Shown: positions 1 to 9,029, counted from the stretch's first letter. The stretch is DNA of 64,000 bases from an uncultured Eubacteriales bacterium (GCA_900540545.1 UQGJ01000005.1:62001-126000); one strand, 5' to 3'. Made by a program: numbers and translations. Notes: a model not told the origin generated them from the sequence alone.

Positions 1-651
1 CGTGTCCCCCTCGAAGGGGAGCTGGCCGGTGAGCATCTCATAGAGGACCACGCCGGCGGAATAGAGGTCGCTGCGGCAGTCGATGCGGCTGCCACGGGCC
101 TGTTCCGGCGAGATATAGTGGACGGAGCCCAGGGCCTCCTGGGTCAGGGTGTTCTGGGCGGCGGAGGCCAGACGGGCGATGCCGAAGTCGGTGACCTTCA
201 CGCTGCCGTCCCGCAGAACCATGATGTTCTGGGGCTTGATGTCCCGGTGGATGATGCCCCGGCTGTGGGCGTGGGACAGGGCCTTCATGATTTGGGTGAT
301 GAAGTGGAGCGCCTCCCGCCAGTTGAGGGGAACGCCCTTCTTCTGCATATACTGCTTGAGCGTGATGCCGTCGATGAGCTCCATGACGATGTACTCCAGC
401 TCGGAGGACTTGCTCACGTCGTAGACAGCCATGATATTGGGGTGGGACAGCATGGCCACGGCCTGGGACTCGTCGTGGAACCGGCGGCGGAATTCCGCGT
501 CCTGGGCCAAGTCGTCCCGCAAGATTTTGATGGCCACCAGGCGGTTGAGCCGGTGACAGCGGGCCTTGTAGACCACCGCCATGCCGCCGGTGCCGATGAC
601 CTCCAATATCTCGTATCGGTTGTCCAGCATTTTACCTATGTATCGATCCAT
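1..651 (-). CDS. prkC: PrkC-type Ser/Thr protein kinase, N-terminal part
   Basis: This is the N-terminal 217 codons of a Hanks-type serine/threonine kinase; the gene leaves the window at the left edge. Visible landmarks are the glycine loop GTGGMAVVYKA (residues 20-30), ATP-binding Lys42 in AIKIL, the catalytic loop HRDIKPQN (135-142), DFG (155-157) and SPEQA (181-185). The ATG has AAGGAGG about 10 nt upstream. PrkC/PknB kinases normally continue into a membrane segment and extracellular PASTA repeats that sense muropeptides; those would lie outside the window, so the PASTA assignment is inferred from the prpC-prkC context. The gap to prpC is 19 nt, which implies co-transcription of the kinase with its antagonist phosphatase. 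Confidence 0.95.
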   Translation of the reverse strand, partial: MDRYIGKMLDNRYEILEVIGTGGMAVVYKARCHRLNRLVAIKILRDDLAQDAEFRRRFHDESQAVAMLSHPNIMAVYDVSKSSELEYIVMELIDGITLKQYMQKKGVPLNWREALHFITQIMKALSHAHSRGIIHRDIKPQNIMVLRDGSVKVTDFGIARLASAAQNTLTQEALGSVHYISPEQARGSRIDCRSDLYSAGVVLYEMLTGQLPFEGDT

Positions 652-670
652 AGCAAGGGTTCCTCCTTGG

Positions 671-1399
671 TCACATCTGCATGAGGACAACGGTGACGTT
701 GTCCGGCGCGCCGCGGGACAGAGCGATGTCCAGCAGGCGGCGGCAGCAGTTCTCGTGGGCGCCGCCGTGGATGACCTCATAGAGGATCTCCTGGTCCGTG
801 ACCACGTTGATCAATCCGTCCGAACAGAGCAAAAGGGTGTCTCCCGGCGCCACCTTCTGGCGGTAGAGGTCGGCCCTCACTTTTTCTTCCGCCCCCAGGG
901 CCCGGGTGATGAGGTTCTTCTGGGGGTGCTGGCGGGCCTGCTCCGGGGTGATGTCCCCCCGGGCCACCAGGTCCTCCACCACGGAGTGGTCCCGGGTGAT
1001 GCGGCTGATGCCGTCCTCCCGCACCAGATAGGCCCGACTGTCTCCGATGTTCAGGAGATAGGCCGTCTCCCCGATGACCAGGGCGGCCACCATGGTGGTG
1101 CCCATCCCCCGGCAGTCCGGGTCGATGCCCGCCCGGTACCAGACGGCCTGGTTGGCCTGCTCGGCGGCGAAGTGAAGCAGGGCCTCCGGCTCCCCCCGCC
1201 ACTGGTCTTGGGTCTGGCCGTGGGCGGTGTCCCGGAAGGTCTCCACCGCCAGGCGGCTGGCCACGTTCCCGGCCCTGGCCCCCCCCATACCGTCGCAGAC
1301 GAGGCCCAGACCCATATCCGGCTCCACCTGCTCGATATAGTAGGAATCCTGATTCTGTTGTCGGACCGCACCCACGTCGGTGATGCCCCATATGTTCAT
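671..1399 (-). CDS. prpC: PP2C-family Ser/Thr phosphatase
   Basis: This is a 242-residue PPM/PP2C phosphatase expected to reverse PrkC phosphorylation in the cytosol. The metal-binding and catalytic signatures are in order: NQDS near residue 16, VCDGMGG near 34, GDSRAYL near 119, CSDGL, and the C-terminal GAPDNVTVV. The length matches Stp1/PrpC (about 240-250). The start ATG was chosen because MNIWGITDVG aligns with the family N-terminus and AAGGAAGGG lies just upstream. An upstream in-frame extension exists but overlaps rlmN and has no ribosome site. The gene lies between rlmN and prkC as in Bacillus. Confidence 0.95.
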   Translation of the reverse strand: MNIWGITDVGAVRQQNQDSYYIEQVEPDMGLGLVCDGMGGARAGNVASRLAVETFRDTAHGQTQDQWRGEPEALLHFAAEQANQAVWYRAGIDPDCRGMGTTMVAALVIGETAYLLNIGDSRAYLVREDGISRITRDHSVVEDLVARGDITPEQARQHPQKNLITRALGAEEKVRADLYRQKVAPGDTLLLCSDGLINVVTDQEILYEVIHGGAHENCCRRLLDIALSRGAPDNVTVVLMQM

Positions 1400-1442
1400 A
1401 AGGACCCTTCCTTTCGCCCCAAAGGGGCACGGGAGAAATATG

Positions 1443-2471
1443 TCAGGCGTTGCTGTCCTGCATGGCCTTCCGGCGGAGTTGGCCGCAGGAGGCGTCGATG
1501 TCCCCGCCCAGCTTCCGGCGGACGGTGGCGGTGATTCCATGGCCCTCCAGACGCCGCTGGAATTCGACCACCCGGCGGCTGGGCTTCAGGGGGCTCTCCT
1601 TCACCTCGTTGAGGGGGATGAGGTTCACGTGGCCCGGCGTCCCCTTCAGGTGCTTCGCCAGCAGGTCGGCCTGCCAGTCGGCGTCGTTCACCCCGTCGAT
1701 CATGGCGTACTCGTAGGAGATGCGCCGCCCCGTCACCTCGAAATAGCGGCGGCAGGCATCGAACAGCCGCTCCACCCCCACGGCCCTGTTGACCGGCATG
1801 ATCTTGGAGCGGGTCTCGTCGTCCGGCGCGTGGAGGGAGACGGACAGTGTCAATTGTAACCTATGTTGCGCCAGTTTGTCAATTTTGTCTGTCAGGCCGC
1901 AGGTGGACAGGGAGATATGGCGCATACCGATGTTCAGCCCGTCGGGGTGATTTACCAGCTCCAGGAAGCGCAGAACGGTGTCAAAGTTGTCCAGCGGCTC
2001 CCCGATGCCCATGAGGACGATGTTGGAGATGGGGACCCCGGAATCCAGCTGGGTGAACAGCACCTGGTCCAGCATCTCGGCGGGGGTCAGGTCCCGCACC
2101 TTGCCCCCCAGGGTGGAGGCGCAGAAGGCGCAGCCCATCCGGCAGCCCACCTGGGAGGAGATACAGACAGTATTCCCATGATGATAGCGCATCAAAACCG
2201 TTTCGATGCAATTTTCGTCTCCCAGCCGCCAGAGGTACTTGATGGTGCCGTCCTGAGCCGAGACCTGCTTGCGCTCCACGGCGGGCCGGGTGAGGAAGCA
2301 GGTCTGGGAGAGCTTCTCCCGCAGGGGCTTGGACAGGTTGGTCATGTCGTCGAAGGATGTGACGCCCCTGTGAAGCCAGACAAAGACCTGTTTGGCCCGG
2401 AAGGCGGGCTCCCCCAGGTCTTTGAAATAGGCGGTCATCTCCAGCAGAGTCATGGATTTGAGGTCGGTCAT
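1443..2471 (-). CDS. rlmN: 23S rRNA/tRNA adenine-C2 methyltransferase RlmN
   Basis: This radical SAM enzyme methylates A2503 of 23S rRNA and A37 of some tRNAs. The 4Fe-4S ligands are in CRMGCAFC (Cys110, Cys114, Cys117). A C-terminal IDASCGQLR carries the conserved methyl-transfer Cys, and GEPLDNFD is the SAM-contacting GGEP-like motif. The 342-residue length is typical. The start ATG overlaps the rsmB stop as ATGA, and GGAGGG sits 6 nt upstream, which settles the start. Translational coupling to rsmB is likely. Confidence 0.96.
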   Translation of the reverse strand: MTDLKSMTLLEMTAYFKDLGEPAFRAKQVFVWLHRGVTSFDDMTNLSKPLREKLSQTCFLTRPAVERKQVSAQDGTIKYLWRLGDENCIETVLMRYHHGNTVCISSQVGCRMGCAFCASTLGGKVRDLTPAEMLDQVLFTQLDSGVPISNIVLMGIGEPLDNFDTVLRFLELVNHPDGLNIGMRHISLSTCGLTDKIDKLAQHRLQLTLSVSLHAPDDETRSKIMPVNRAVGVERLFDACRRYFEVTGRRISYEYAMIDGVNDADWQADLLAKHLKGTPGHVNLIPLNEVKESPLKPSRRVVEFQRRLEGHGITATVRRKLGGDIDASCGQLRRKAMQDSNA

Positions 2472-3802
2472 AGGGCCCTCCGTAACTTGGCGATATAAAA
2501 ACCGTCGGTATCGTGGATGTGGGGCCACAGGGTCAGGCGGCCGCCCTCCACCCGCCCGATGGGTTCGGGCAGGACAAACGATTCCAGAGCGTAATCGGTG
2601 TGATGGGCCAGAAATCCATCGACAACGGCCCCGTTTTCCCGCTCCAGCAGGGTGCAGGTGCTGTAAAGCAGTGCGCCGCCGGGGCGCACATAGTCCGCAA
2701 CGTTATCAAGGATGGCGGACTGGACGGCGGGCAGGCCCTCCAGAGGCTTGGGGTCCTTGTAGCGGATGTCCGGCTTCTTGCGGATGATGCCCAGCCCGGA
2801 GCAGGGCACGTCGGCCATGACCAGGTCAAAGGCCCCCACCATGTCCTCCCGGCGGACCTTCCCGTCCAGGACGGCGGAGCGGATGGCGGTCAGCCCCAGA
2901 CGCTGGGCGCCGGCGTCGATGAGCTTTTTCTTGTGGGGGTGGATGTCGCAGGAGACCACCTCTCCCCTGCCGCCCATGGCGATGGCGGCGGCAAAGGACT
3001 TGCCGCCTGGGGCGGCGCAGGCATCCAGCACCCGCATCCCCGGCTCCGGGGCGGCGGCCAGCACCGCCAGCTTGGCGGCGGCGTCCTGGATGTAGACAAG
3101 CCCGTCCCGGAAGGCGGTCAGGCGCTCCAAATCGCCACCGCCGGTGAGGGTGATGCAGTCGGGCAGCCAGGGGTGGGGCGCGGCCTTGGCCCCTTCGGCC
3201 AGAAGGGATTCCAGGGCCTGGGCCGCGGTAGCCCTGGTGGTGTTCACCTGGGCTACCGTGGGCGGCTCACCGTTGTCGGCGGCCAGGAGCCGCTCCGTCT
3301 CCGCGGGGCCCAATTGCGACAAAAAGGCCTCCACCAGCCACAGGGGGTGGCTGTACCTAATGGAGAAGTAGGCGGCGGCGTCCGATGTTTCGATGGTGGG
3401 CAGGTGGTCCAGGCTCCGGGCCACGGCTCGGAGTATCCCATTGACCAAGGCGGGGCTTCTTGGGTTTTTGCTGCACTTTTTCGCCAAATTCACCGACTCA
3501 TTCACCGCGGCGCTGGTGGGGATTTTGGTGAGAAATGCCATCTGGTAGACGGCGAGGCGGAGGGCGTTGAGGACCTTGTTCTCCATGCGCTCCAAGGGGA
3601 CAGTCGAGAACTTTTGAAGGTAATAATCGCATAAAATGCGGTTTTGGAGTACGCCAAAGCACAGTTTTGTGGCCAACGCGGCGTCCCGGCTGTCCAGTGC
3701 GGCGGCATGGATATGCTTGTTCAGGGCGAGGTCGGACCAGGCCCCCTGCTTTTCGCAGGCGGAGAGGGTCAAAAGCGCGACTTCACGGGGGTTTCCGGCC
3801 AT
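2468..3802 (-). CDS. rsmB: 16S rRNA m5C967 methyltransferase RsmB
   Basis: This is a 444-residue rRNA cytosine-C5 methyltransferase. An N-terminal NusB-like RNA-binding domain (about residues 5-135) is followed by a Rossmann methyltransferase domain. Visible motifs are the SAM loop DACAAPGGKS, motif IV with catalytic Cys in PCSGLGIIRKKPD, and motif VI Cys in YSTCTL. The ATG at 3802 is preferred because AAAGGG lies 8 nt upstream; a GTG at 3811 is an alternative start. It belongs to the def-fmt-rsmB-rlmN series, with an 18-nt gap from fmt and a 4-base overlap with rlmN. Confidence 0.95.
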   Translation of the reverse strand: MAGNPREVALLTLSACEKQGAWSDLALNKHIHAAALDSRDAALATKLCFGVLQNRILCDYYLQKFSTVPLERMENKVLNALRLAVYQMAFLTKIPTSAAVNESVNLAKKCSKNPRSPALVNGILRAVARSLDHLPTIETSDAAAYFSIRYSHPLWLVEAFLSQLGPAETERLLAADNGEPPTVAQVNTTRATAAQALESLLAEGAKAAPHPWLPDCITLTGGGDLERLTAFRDGLVYIQDAAAKLAVLAAAPEPGMRVLDACAAPGGKSFAAAIAMGGRGEVVSCDIHPHKKKLIDAGAQRLGLTAIRSAVLDGKVRREDMVGAFDLVMADVPCSGLGIIRKKPDIRYKDPKPLEGLPAVQSAILDNVADYVRPGGALLYSTCTLLERENGAVVDGFLAHHTDYALESFVLPEPIGRVEGGRLTLWPHIHDTDGFYIAKLRRAL

Positions 3803-3820
3803 ATTACTCACCCTTTCATA

Positions 3821-4741
3821 CTAGATTTGGATGGGGTGCCCGCGGAGGAAATCGGCGGCTTTCATGGGCTTTTTGCCGTCGGGCTGGAGGGCTTGAATGC
3901 ACAAAAGCGTCCCATTTTCACAGGCCATAACGATGCCCTCCGGGCCTGTTCTGACCACCGAACCGGGCGTTTTTGACGTGTTTTCCCCCAAAATGGGGGC
4001 AGTTGAAACCACTTTACACCGCACCCCGGCAAATTCCGCCGTGGCGGCGGGCCAGGGCAGCAGCCCCCGGACCTGATCGTGGAGCTGCTGGGCGGTCTTG
4101 TGCCAGTCCATGGGGGACAGCTCCCGGCCCAGCATGGGGGCGTAGGTGGCCCTGGCGTGGTCCTGGGGCGTGCGGGCGGCGGTCCCCGTTTCAATCTCGA
4201 AGACGGCCTTCACCAGCGCGTCGGCGCCCAGCTCGGCCAGACGGACAAAGAGTTCCGGGGCGGTCTCGTCGGGGCCAATGGGGGTGGCGGCCTGGGCGAT
4301 GATGTCCCCGGCGTCCAGCTCGGAGGCCATGTGCATGATGGTCACGCCGGTCTCAGCCTCCCCGTTGAGGATGGCCCAGTTGATGGGGGCCGCCCCCCGG
4401 TACTTGGGCAGCAGGGACGAGTGGACGTTGATGCAGCCGTGCTTGGGGTAGGCCAGGATGTCGTCGGGCAGGATGCGGCCGTAGGCCGCCACCACGATGA
4501 GCTCCGGGTCCAGGTCCCGGACGTGGCCCATGGCCTCCCCGTCCCGCATCTTCAGGGGCTGGAAAACCGGGATGCTTTCCGCAAGGGCAAACTCCTTGAC
4601 AGGGCTTGCCTGGAGCTTCATCCCCCGGTTTTTTGGCTTGTCGGGCTGGGTGAATACCCCGCAGAGCGTGTGCCCCGCCGCCACCAGGGCGCAGAGGGAG
4701 GGCACGGCGAAATCGGGGGTGCCCATAAAAAGAATCCTCAC
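3821..4741 (-). CDS. fmt: Methionyl-tRNA formyltransferase
   Basis: This enzyme formylates initiator Met-tRNA using 10-formyl-THF. The 306-residue protein opens with MRILFMGTPDFAVPSL and has the formyl-transfer signature INVHSSLLPKYRGAAP, whose Asn and His belong to the catalytic Asn-His-Asp set. The C-terminal OB-like domain carries SPMDWHKTAQQLHDQVRGL. The GTG start overlaps the def stop (GTGA), so translation is coupled to peptide deformylase, the enzyme that removes the formyl group later. A longer reading would run through def in another frame and is not supported. Confidence 0.96.
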   Translation of the reverse strand: MRILFMGTPDFAVPSLCALVAAGHTLCGVFTQPDKPKNRGMKLQASPVKEFALAESIPVFQPLKMRDGEAMGHVRDLDPELIVVAAYGRILPDDILAYPKHGCINVHSSLLPKYRGAAPINWAILNGEAETGVTIMHMASELDAGDIIAQAATPIGPDETAPELFVRLAELGADALVKAVFEIETGTAARTPQDHARATYAPMLGRELSPMDWHKTAQQLHDQVRGLLPWPAATAEFAGVRCKVVSTAPILGENTSKTPGSVVRTGPEGIVMACENGTLLCIQALQPDGKKPMKAADFLRGHPIQI

Positions 4742-5241
4742 TTGCGCTTCGCCTCCTGGGCCTCCAGCAGGTCGTCCAGCTCCTCCTGGGTGTAGAGGTG
4801 GTCGGTGAGCTCGGTGAAGAGGTGGCCGTCCAGGTGGTCGATCTCGTGGCAGAAGCAGCGGGCCACCATGGCGCTGCCCTCGGCCTCGAAGGTCTCGCCG
4901 TGGCGGTCCTGGGCCCGGACCTTCACGTGCATGGGCCGCTCCACCATGCCCCACATGCCGGGGACGCTGAGGCAGCCCTCAAAACCGTCCTGGATGTCCT
5001 CCGAGCGCTGGATGATCTCGGGGTTCACCAGCTCCAGCATCTCGTCGTTCTCGTCCACCACGATGACGCAGCGGCGCAGGATGCCCACCTGGGGGGCGGC
5101 CAGACCGGCCCCGCCGGCGTGGTCCAGGGTCTCCTTCAAATCGTCCAGCAGGTCGGCCAGCCGGCCATCGAAGTTGGTGACGGGGCGGGAGGGCTTGCGC
5201 AGAACGGGGTCCTTATCGGTCAGGATGGTGCGAAGTGCCAT
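4738..5241 (-). CDS. def: Peptide deformylase
   Basis: This iron-type metallohydrolase removes N-formyl groups from nascent proteins. All three family motifs are present: GLAAPQV (motif I), EGCLSVPG (motif II with the metal Cys) and CHEIDHLDG (motif III, HExxH). The 167-residue length is normal. It sits between priA and fmt, with a 4-base overlap into fmt. Two residues in motif III (C before HEIDH) are common variants and do not affect the call. Confidence 0.97.
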   Translation of the reverse strand: MALRTILTDKDPVLRKPSRPVTNFDGRLADLLDDLKETLDHAGGAGLAAPQVGILRRCVIVVDENDEMLELVNPEIIQRSEDIQDGFEGCLSVPGMWGMVERPMHVKVRAQDRHGETFEAEGSAMVARCFCHEIDHLDGHLFTELTDHLYTQEELDDLLEAQEAKRK

Positions 5242-5276
5242 GGTTGTATTCCTCCTTGTGTTTTCAATGGGGGCGT

Positions 5277-5320
5277 TCCCCTCATCCGGCCCTTCGGGCC
5301 ACCTTCCCCCAGGGAAGGCT
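5277..5320. repeat. Dispersed double-hairpin repeat, copy 1
   Basis: This intergenic element between priA and def is built from two adjacent hairpins: GGCCC/GGGCC with a TTC loop (5288-5300) and CCTTCCC/GGGAAGG (5302-5318), preceded by CCCCTCATCC. The same arrangement with different stem bases recurs at 25281-25334. The covarying stems suggest a mobile or dispersed palindromic element rather than chance. It could also act as a weak intra-operon attenuator. Confidence 0.55.
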
Positions 5321-5322
5321 GA

Positions 5323-7800
5323 TTAGTCATAGGGATTCACGTCGGCAAAGACGGAGACGCCGCGGTTTTCCTTATCGGCCCCCGCCGCACAAAGCAGATG
5401 GGCCAGCAGGGCGCGAATCTCTTTGGTATTCCGGCTGCGCAGGGTGAGCCGGTAGCGGTAGCGGTTGTTGACCTTGGCCACCGCCGCCGGGGCGGGGCCG
5501 AGGAGTTCCGGGGCCAGGGCGGCGTAGTCCGGCCGGGACAGCCAGGATTCCAGGCCGTGGCGCAGGCGCATACAGGTCCGCAGGACCGCCGCCTCGTCCA
5601 GGCCGGAGGCGGTAAGGACGAAGAGGTCCCGGAAGGGCGGCGCGCCGGTCCGGCGGCGCATGCCGATCTCCTCCTCGAAAAAGCTGTCATAGTCCTGGGC
5701 GGCGGCATAGCGAATGACCTCGTTGTCGGGGGTGTAGGTCTGAATGACGGCCCGCCCCGCCTTCTCCCCCCGCCCGGCCCGGCCCACCACCTGGGTCAGG
5801 AGGGAAAAGGTCCGCTCCGGGGCCCGGAAGGAGTCCACGTAGAGGGCCAGGTCGGCGGCGATGACCCCCACCAGGGTCACGTTCTCAAAGTCCAGGCCCT
5901 TGGCCACCATCTGGGTCCCTACCAGGATGGGGACCTTCTTCTTCTGAAACCGGGAGAGCAGGGCCTCGTGGGACTGGGTGGCGGTGACGGTGTCTGTGTC
6001 CATGCGGAGGACTTCCACGCCGGGAAAAAGGGCCTCCAGCTCCTCCTGGACCCGCTGGGTGCCGGTGCCGATGAAGTTCAGTTCCCCGCCGCAGGACGGG
6101 CAGGCCTCCGGCAGGCGCTCGGAGTGGCCGCAGTAGTGGCACATCAGGCGGCCGTTGGCCGAGTGGTAGGTAAGGTGGACCGAGCAGCGGGGGCAGGTGG
6201 GCACCTCGCCGCACTCCCCGCAGGAGACCATGCGGCTGGCCCCCCGGCGGTTGAGGAAGAGGATGCTCTGCTCCCCCCGCTCCAGGTTGGCCTCCAGCTC
6301 CCGGCGGAGCAGGGCGCTGATGGAGGTATTGTTCCCATTCCGCAGCTCGTCCTTCATGTCGGCGATGTAGACGCCGGGCAGGGCGCGCTCGTTGTAGCGG
6401 CGGGAGAGGGTGAACTTATGATAGACCCCGGTCTCAGCCAGGTGCATGGTCTCCACGGACGGGGTGGCAGAGCCCAGCACCAGCAGGCCCCCGCACCGGG
6501 CGCAGCGGTATTTCGCCACATCCCGGGCGTGATACCGGGGGGTATTTTCCGATTTGTAGGTGGTCTCCTGCTCCTCGTCCAGAATGAGCAGACCCAGGTT
6601 TTGCAGGGGGGCGAACACCGCGGACCGGGTACCCAGGACCACCCTGGCCTTTCCGGCGCGGACCCGCTTCCACTCGTCGTACCGCTCCCCCGCCCGTAGG
6701 GAGCTGTGGAGGACGGCGATGGCCTCCCCGAAGTGGGAGGTGAAGAGGTGCAGGAGCTGGGGGGTGAGGGCGATCTCCGGCACCAGGACCAGGGCGGTCT
6801 GCCCCCGGTCCAGGCAGGACTGGATCAGGCGGAGGTACACCGAGGTTTTGCCGCTGCCCGTGACCCCGTAGAGCAGAGCCACGGCCGGGTCCGGGGACCG
6901 GGCCAGGCCGTCCAGGGCGTCAAAGGCCGCCTGCTGCTGGGAATTCAGCGTGGGCATGGGGGCGGGCTCCACCGGCTCCACCTTGACCCGGCGGAGGACC
7001 TCCCGCTTTTCCAGGGTGAGAATGCCGCTTTTCGCCAGGGAGCGCAGGGTGGCGGAGGATGCGCCGGTGAAATAGCAAATCTCCTTGGAGGACGCGCTAC
7101 CCACGCCGCAGAGCAGTTCCACCACGGCATAGCGCAGGGGGCCGGTCTTGCGCTTGGGGGCCACCAGGGCCAGGGCCTCCTCGGCGGGCATGGCCAGGGC
7201 GGCCACCTGCTCGGTCTTGTCCCCCACGCCCCGGCTGGCGCTGGTCTCCAGGGTCAGGATACCGCCCTCGGTGAGGAGCTTGAGGGCCGGGTTGGGGTCC
7301 TTGTCGCCGAAGGCGGTGCGGATTTGGCCCAGCTCGGCGCTGCCGCCGTTGGCCCACACCACGTCCAGCAGGCGCTTGGCGTGGTCCGACCGGCCCGCCG
7401 CTTCGTAGGAGGCGGCCCGGTCCACGCCGGGGGCGATGCGGTAGCTGTCCTGGAGGGAGAACCACAGCCCGGCGGGCAGCATGGCCCTGGCCGCGTCGTA
7501 GACGGTGCAGAAGAACCGCTCCCGCATCCAGAGGGCCAGCTTGACCCCCTCGGCGTCCAGCACGGGGGCGTCGTCCAGGGCGGAGAGGATGGCCTTCAGC
7601 CGCTTCCCCACCGCCGGTCCCTCTGTGACGGCCAGGACCAGCCCCTCGGACCGGCGGTTGCCCGCCCCGAAGGGGACCATGACCCGGACGCCGGGGGCCA
7701 CCCGGTCCGCCAGGGGGGCGGGAATCAGGTAGTCGTAAGGCTTGTCGATGGCGTAGGTGGCGTTTGCCAGAGCCACCCGCGCCACAGAGACCTCAGCCAT
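5323..7800 (-). CDS. priA: Primosomal replication-restart helicase PriA
   Basis: This 825-residue SF2 3'-5' helicase reloads the replisome at abandoned forks. The order is an N-terminal 3'BD domain, winged helix, Walker A GVTGSGKTSVY, Walker B region ILDEEQETTYKSE, GSATPSVETM, then a zinc-binding insertion with CARCGG, CGECGEVPTCPRC, CHYCG and CPSCGGE, and helicase lobe 2 ending in VVGRAGRGEKAGR. Most PriA proteins have DEEH; this one has DEEQ. The start ATG (MAEVSVARVAL) has GGAGGG upstream. A hairpin with a T-run stands between rpoZ and this ribosome site. coaBC, which lies between rpoZ and priA in Bacillus, is absent here. Confidence 0.96.
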   Translation of the reverse strand: MAEVSVARVALANATYAIDKPYDYLIPAPLADRVAPGVRVMVPFGAGNRRSEGLVLAVTEGPAVGKRLKAILSALDDAPVLDAEGVKLALWMRERFFCTVYDAARAMLPAGLWFSLQDSYRIAPGVDRAASYEAAGRSDHAKRLLDVVWANGGSAELGQIRTAFGDKDPNPALKLLTEGGILTLETSASRGVGDKTEQVAALAMPAEEALALVAPKRKTGPLRYAVVELLCGVGSASSKEICYFTGASSATLRSLAKSGILTLEKREVLRRVKVEPVEPAPMPTLNSQQQAAFDALDGLARSPDPAVALLYGVTGSGKTSVYLRLIQSCLDRGQTALVLVPEIALTPQLLHLFTSHFGEAIAVLHSSLRAGERYDEWKRVRAGKARVVLGTRSAVFAPLQNLGLLILDEEQETTYKSENTPRYHARDVAKYRCARCGGLLVLGSATPSVETMHLAETGVYHKFTLSRRYNERALPGVYIADMKDELRNGNNTSISALLRRELEANLERGEQSILFLNRRGASRMVSCGECGEVPTCPRCSVHLTYHSANGRLMCHYCGHSERLPEACPSCGGELNFIGTGTQRVQEELEALFPGVEVLRMDTDTVTATQSHEALLSRFQKKKVPILVGTQMVAKGLDFENVTLVGVIAADLALYVDSFRAPERTFSLLTQVVGRAGRGEKAGRAVIQTYTPDNEVIRYAAAQDYDSFFEEEIGMRRRTGAPPFRDLFVLTASGLDEAAVLRTCMRLRHGLESWLSRPDYAALAPELLGPAPAAVAKVNNRYRYRLTLRSRNTKEIRALLAHLLCAAGADKENRGVSVFADVNPYD

Positions 7801-7826
7801 ACCCAATCCCTCCTTCGTCCACAAAA

Positions 7827-7859
7827 GGCAAGCGCCGGACGAAACAGCCGGCACTTGCC
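7827..7859 (-). terminator. Hairpin terminator/attenuator between rpoZ and priA
   Basis: Read on the minus strand, a 12-bp stem (GGCAAGTGCCGG with CCGGCGCTTGCC, one G-T pair) is followed by TTTTGTGG and, about 10 nt later, the priA ribosome site. It resembles an intrinsic terminator that must be read through for priA to be expressed from the upstream promoter. Confidence 0.65.
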
Positions 7860-7876
7860 CTTTCAGGGTCTCTGTG

Positions 7877-8077
7877 TTACTGCGCGGGGACCGTCAGGTC
7901 CACCTTGCCGTCGGCGATCTCCTGGATGGCCAGGGACACCGGCTTGTCGTTGAGGGGGTAGCCCTGCTCGTCGGCGTCGGCGGCGATCTGGCGGGCCCGG
8001 TGGGCCACCACGTTCACCAACTGATAGCGGCTGGGCACCTGCTGCAAAAGGTCCTTCATGGCGGGATAGAGCATCAT
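7877..8077 (-). CDS. rpoZ: RNA polymerase omega subunit
   Basis: This 66-residue omega subunit aids assembly of the RNA polymerase beta' subunit. The family region reads RYQLVNVVAHRARQIA, matching the RY.LV..A.RAR.I core. The start is the first of two adjacent ATGs (MMLYPAMKDLL); AAGGAG lies 9 nt upstream. An in-frame TTG 9 nt further upstream is too close to the ribosome site. The gene follows gmk and precedes priA, the standard Firmicute order. Confidence 0.93.
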   Translation of the reverse strand: MMLYPAMKDLLQQVPSRYQLVNVVAHRARQIAADADEQGYPLNDKPVSLAIQEIADGKVDLTVPAQ

Positions 8078-8136
8078 AGAGAACAACTCCTTTTGAATTG
8101 AGAATGGACAATTCCGCCTGCGGGCGGGGACGGGGG

Positions 8137-8745
8137 TCAGACCCCCTCTACCAGGTGGAGGCGGTTTTTGGTGCGGCAGTCCTCGGCCAGGAGGATGGAG
8201 ATGATCTCCCCCGCCGCCTCGGACACGGTGTCGTTGACCACCAGGTAGTCGTAGTTGGGGATCTGCTTATATTCTTCCCTGGCCTTCTGGAGGCGGCCGG
8301 CAATGACCTCTTCCCCGTCGGTATTCCGCTTGTGGAGGCGGCGGGAGAGCTCCTCGAAGGAGGGGGGAATAATGAAAATCAGGACCGCGTCGGGGCACTT
8401 GGCCCGAACCGTGGCCGCGCCCTGGACCTCGATGTCCAGCAGCACGTCGATACCGGCGGAGCGCTTATCCTCAATGACCTTGAGGGAGGTGCCGTAGTAG
8501 TTGCCCACGTACTCCGCGTGTTCCAGCAGCTCGCCGTTGGCGATCATGCGCTCGAACTCGTCCCGGCCCACGAAGTTGTAGTTGACGCCGTCGGCCTCGC
8601 CTACCCGGGGCTGCCGGGTGGTGAAGGAGACGGAGAAGTACATGTCCCGCTGGCCCAAAAGTTCGGAAATCACGGTACTCTTGCCCACGCCGGAGGGGCC
8701 GGAGAGGACGATAAGCTGGCCCTTGGCCTTCTTTTTCAGCGCCAT
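8137..8745 (-). CDS. gmk: Guanylate kinase
   Basis: This kinase phosphorylates GMP to GDP using ATP. The 202-residue protein starts with [16 protein letters not shown] and has the P-loop GPSGVGKST, the GMP-binding SFTTRQPRVGEADGVNYNF and the DVLLDIEVQGA segment. The ATG overlaps the remA stop by one base (TGATG), so translation is coupled. In B. subtilis the same neighbourhood is yloC-remA-gmk-rpoZ. Confidence 0.97.
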   Translation of the reverse strand: MALKKKAKGQLIVLSGPSGVGKSTVISELLGQRDMYFSVSFTTRQPRVGEADGVNYNFVGRDEFERMIANGELLEHAEYVGNYYGTSLKVIEDKRSAGIDVLLDIEVQGAATVRAKCPDAVLIFIIPPSFEELSRRLHKRNTDGEEVIAGRLQKAREEYKQIPNYDYLVVNDTVSEAAGEIISILLAEDCRTKNRLHLVEGV

Positions 8746-9011
8746 CAGTCCTCCACCTCCTCTGCCGCGGCGGTCTCCTTGCCGGCCAACCGCCCCGCCA
8801 CGGTGTCGGGCGGGAGGGCGGAGAGGACGATATGGTCGCTGTCCATGACCAGAACGGCCTTGGTCTTGCGGCCGTAGGTGGCGTCAATGAGGACGCCCCG
8901 CTCCCGGGCCTCCTGTATCATCCGTTTGATAGGGGCCGACTCCGGGCTGACCACGGCCACCAGCCGGTCGGCCGAGACCAGATTGCCAAAGCCGATATTG
9001 ATTAGCTTCAT
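8745..9011 (-). CDS. remA: RemA/DUF370 family DNA-binding regulator
   Basis: This 88-residue protein begins [16 protein letters not shown], characteristic of RemA (DUF370). In B. subtilis RemA activates biofilm matrix genes by forming ring-like DNA-binding assemblies. The acidic tail (AAAEEVED) is beyond the conserved core. The basic surface residues and [15 protein letters not shown] segment fit the family. Position between yicC and gmk is the conserved location. Its targets in this organism cannot be read from the sequence. Confidence 0.9.
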   Translation of the reverse strand: MKLINIGFGNLVSADRLVAVVSPESAPIKRMIQEARERGVLIDATYGRKTKAVLVMDSDHIVLSALPPDTVAGRLAGKETAAAEEVED

Positions 9012-9029
9012 CTCTTTTGCGCCTCCGCC

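Noticed and set aside
671..1540. Longer prpC reading starting at 1540
   Set aside because: It would overlap rlmN by about 100 nt and has no ribosome site, whereas MNIWGITDVG at 1399 has one and matches the family.
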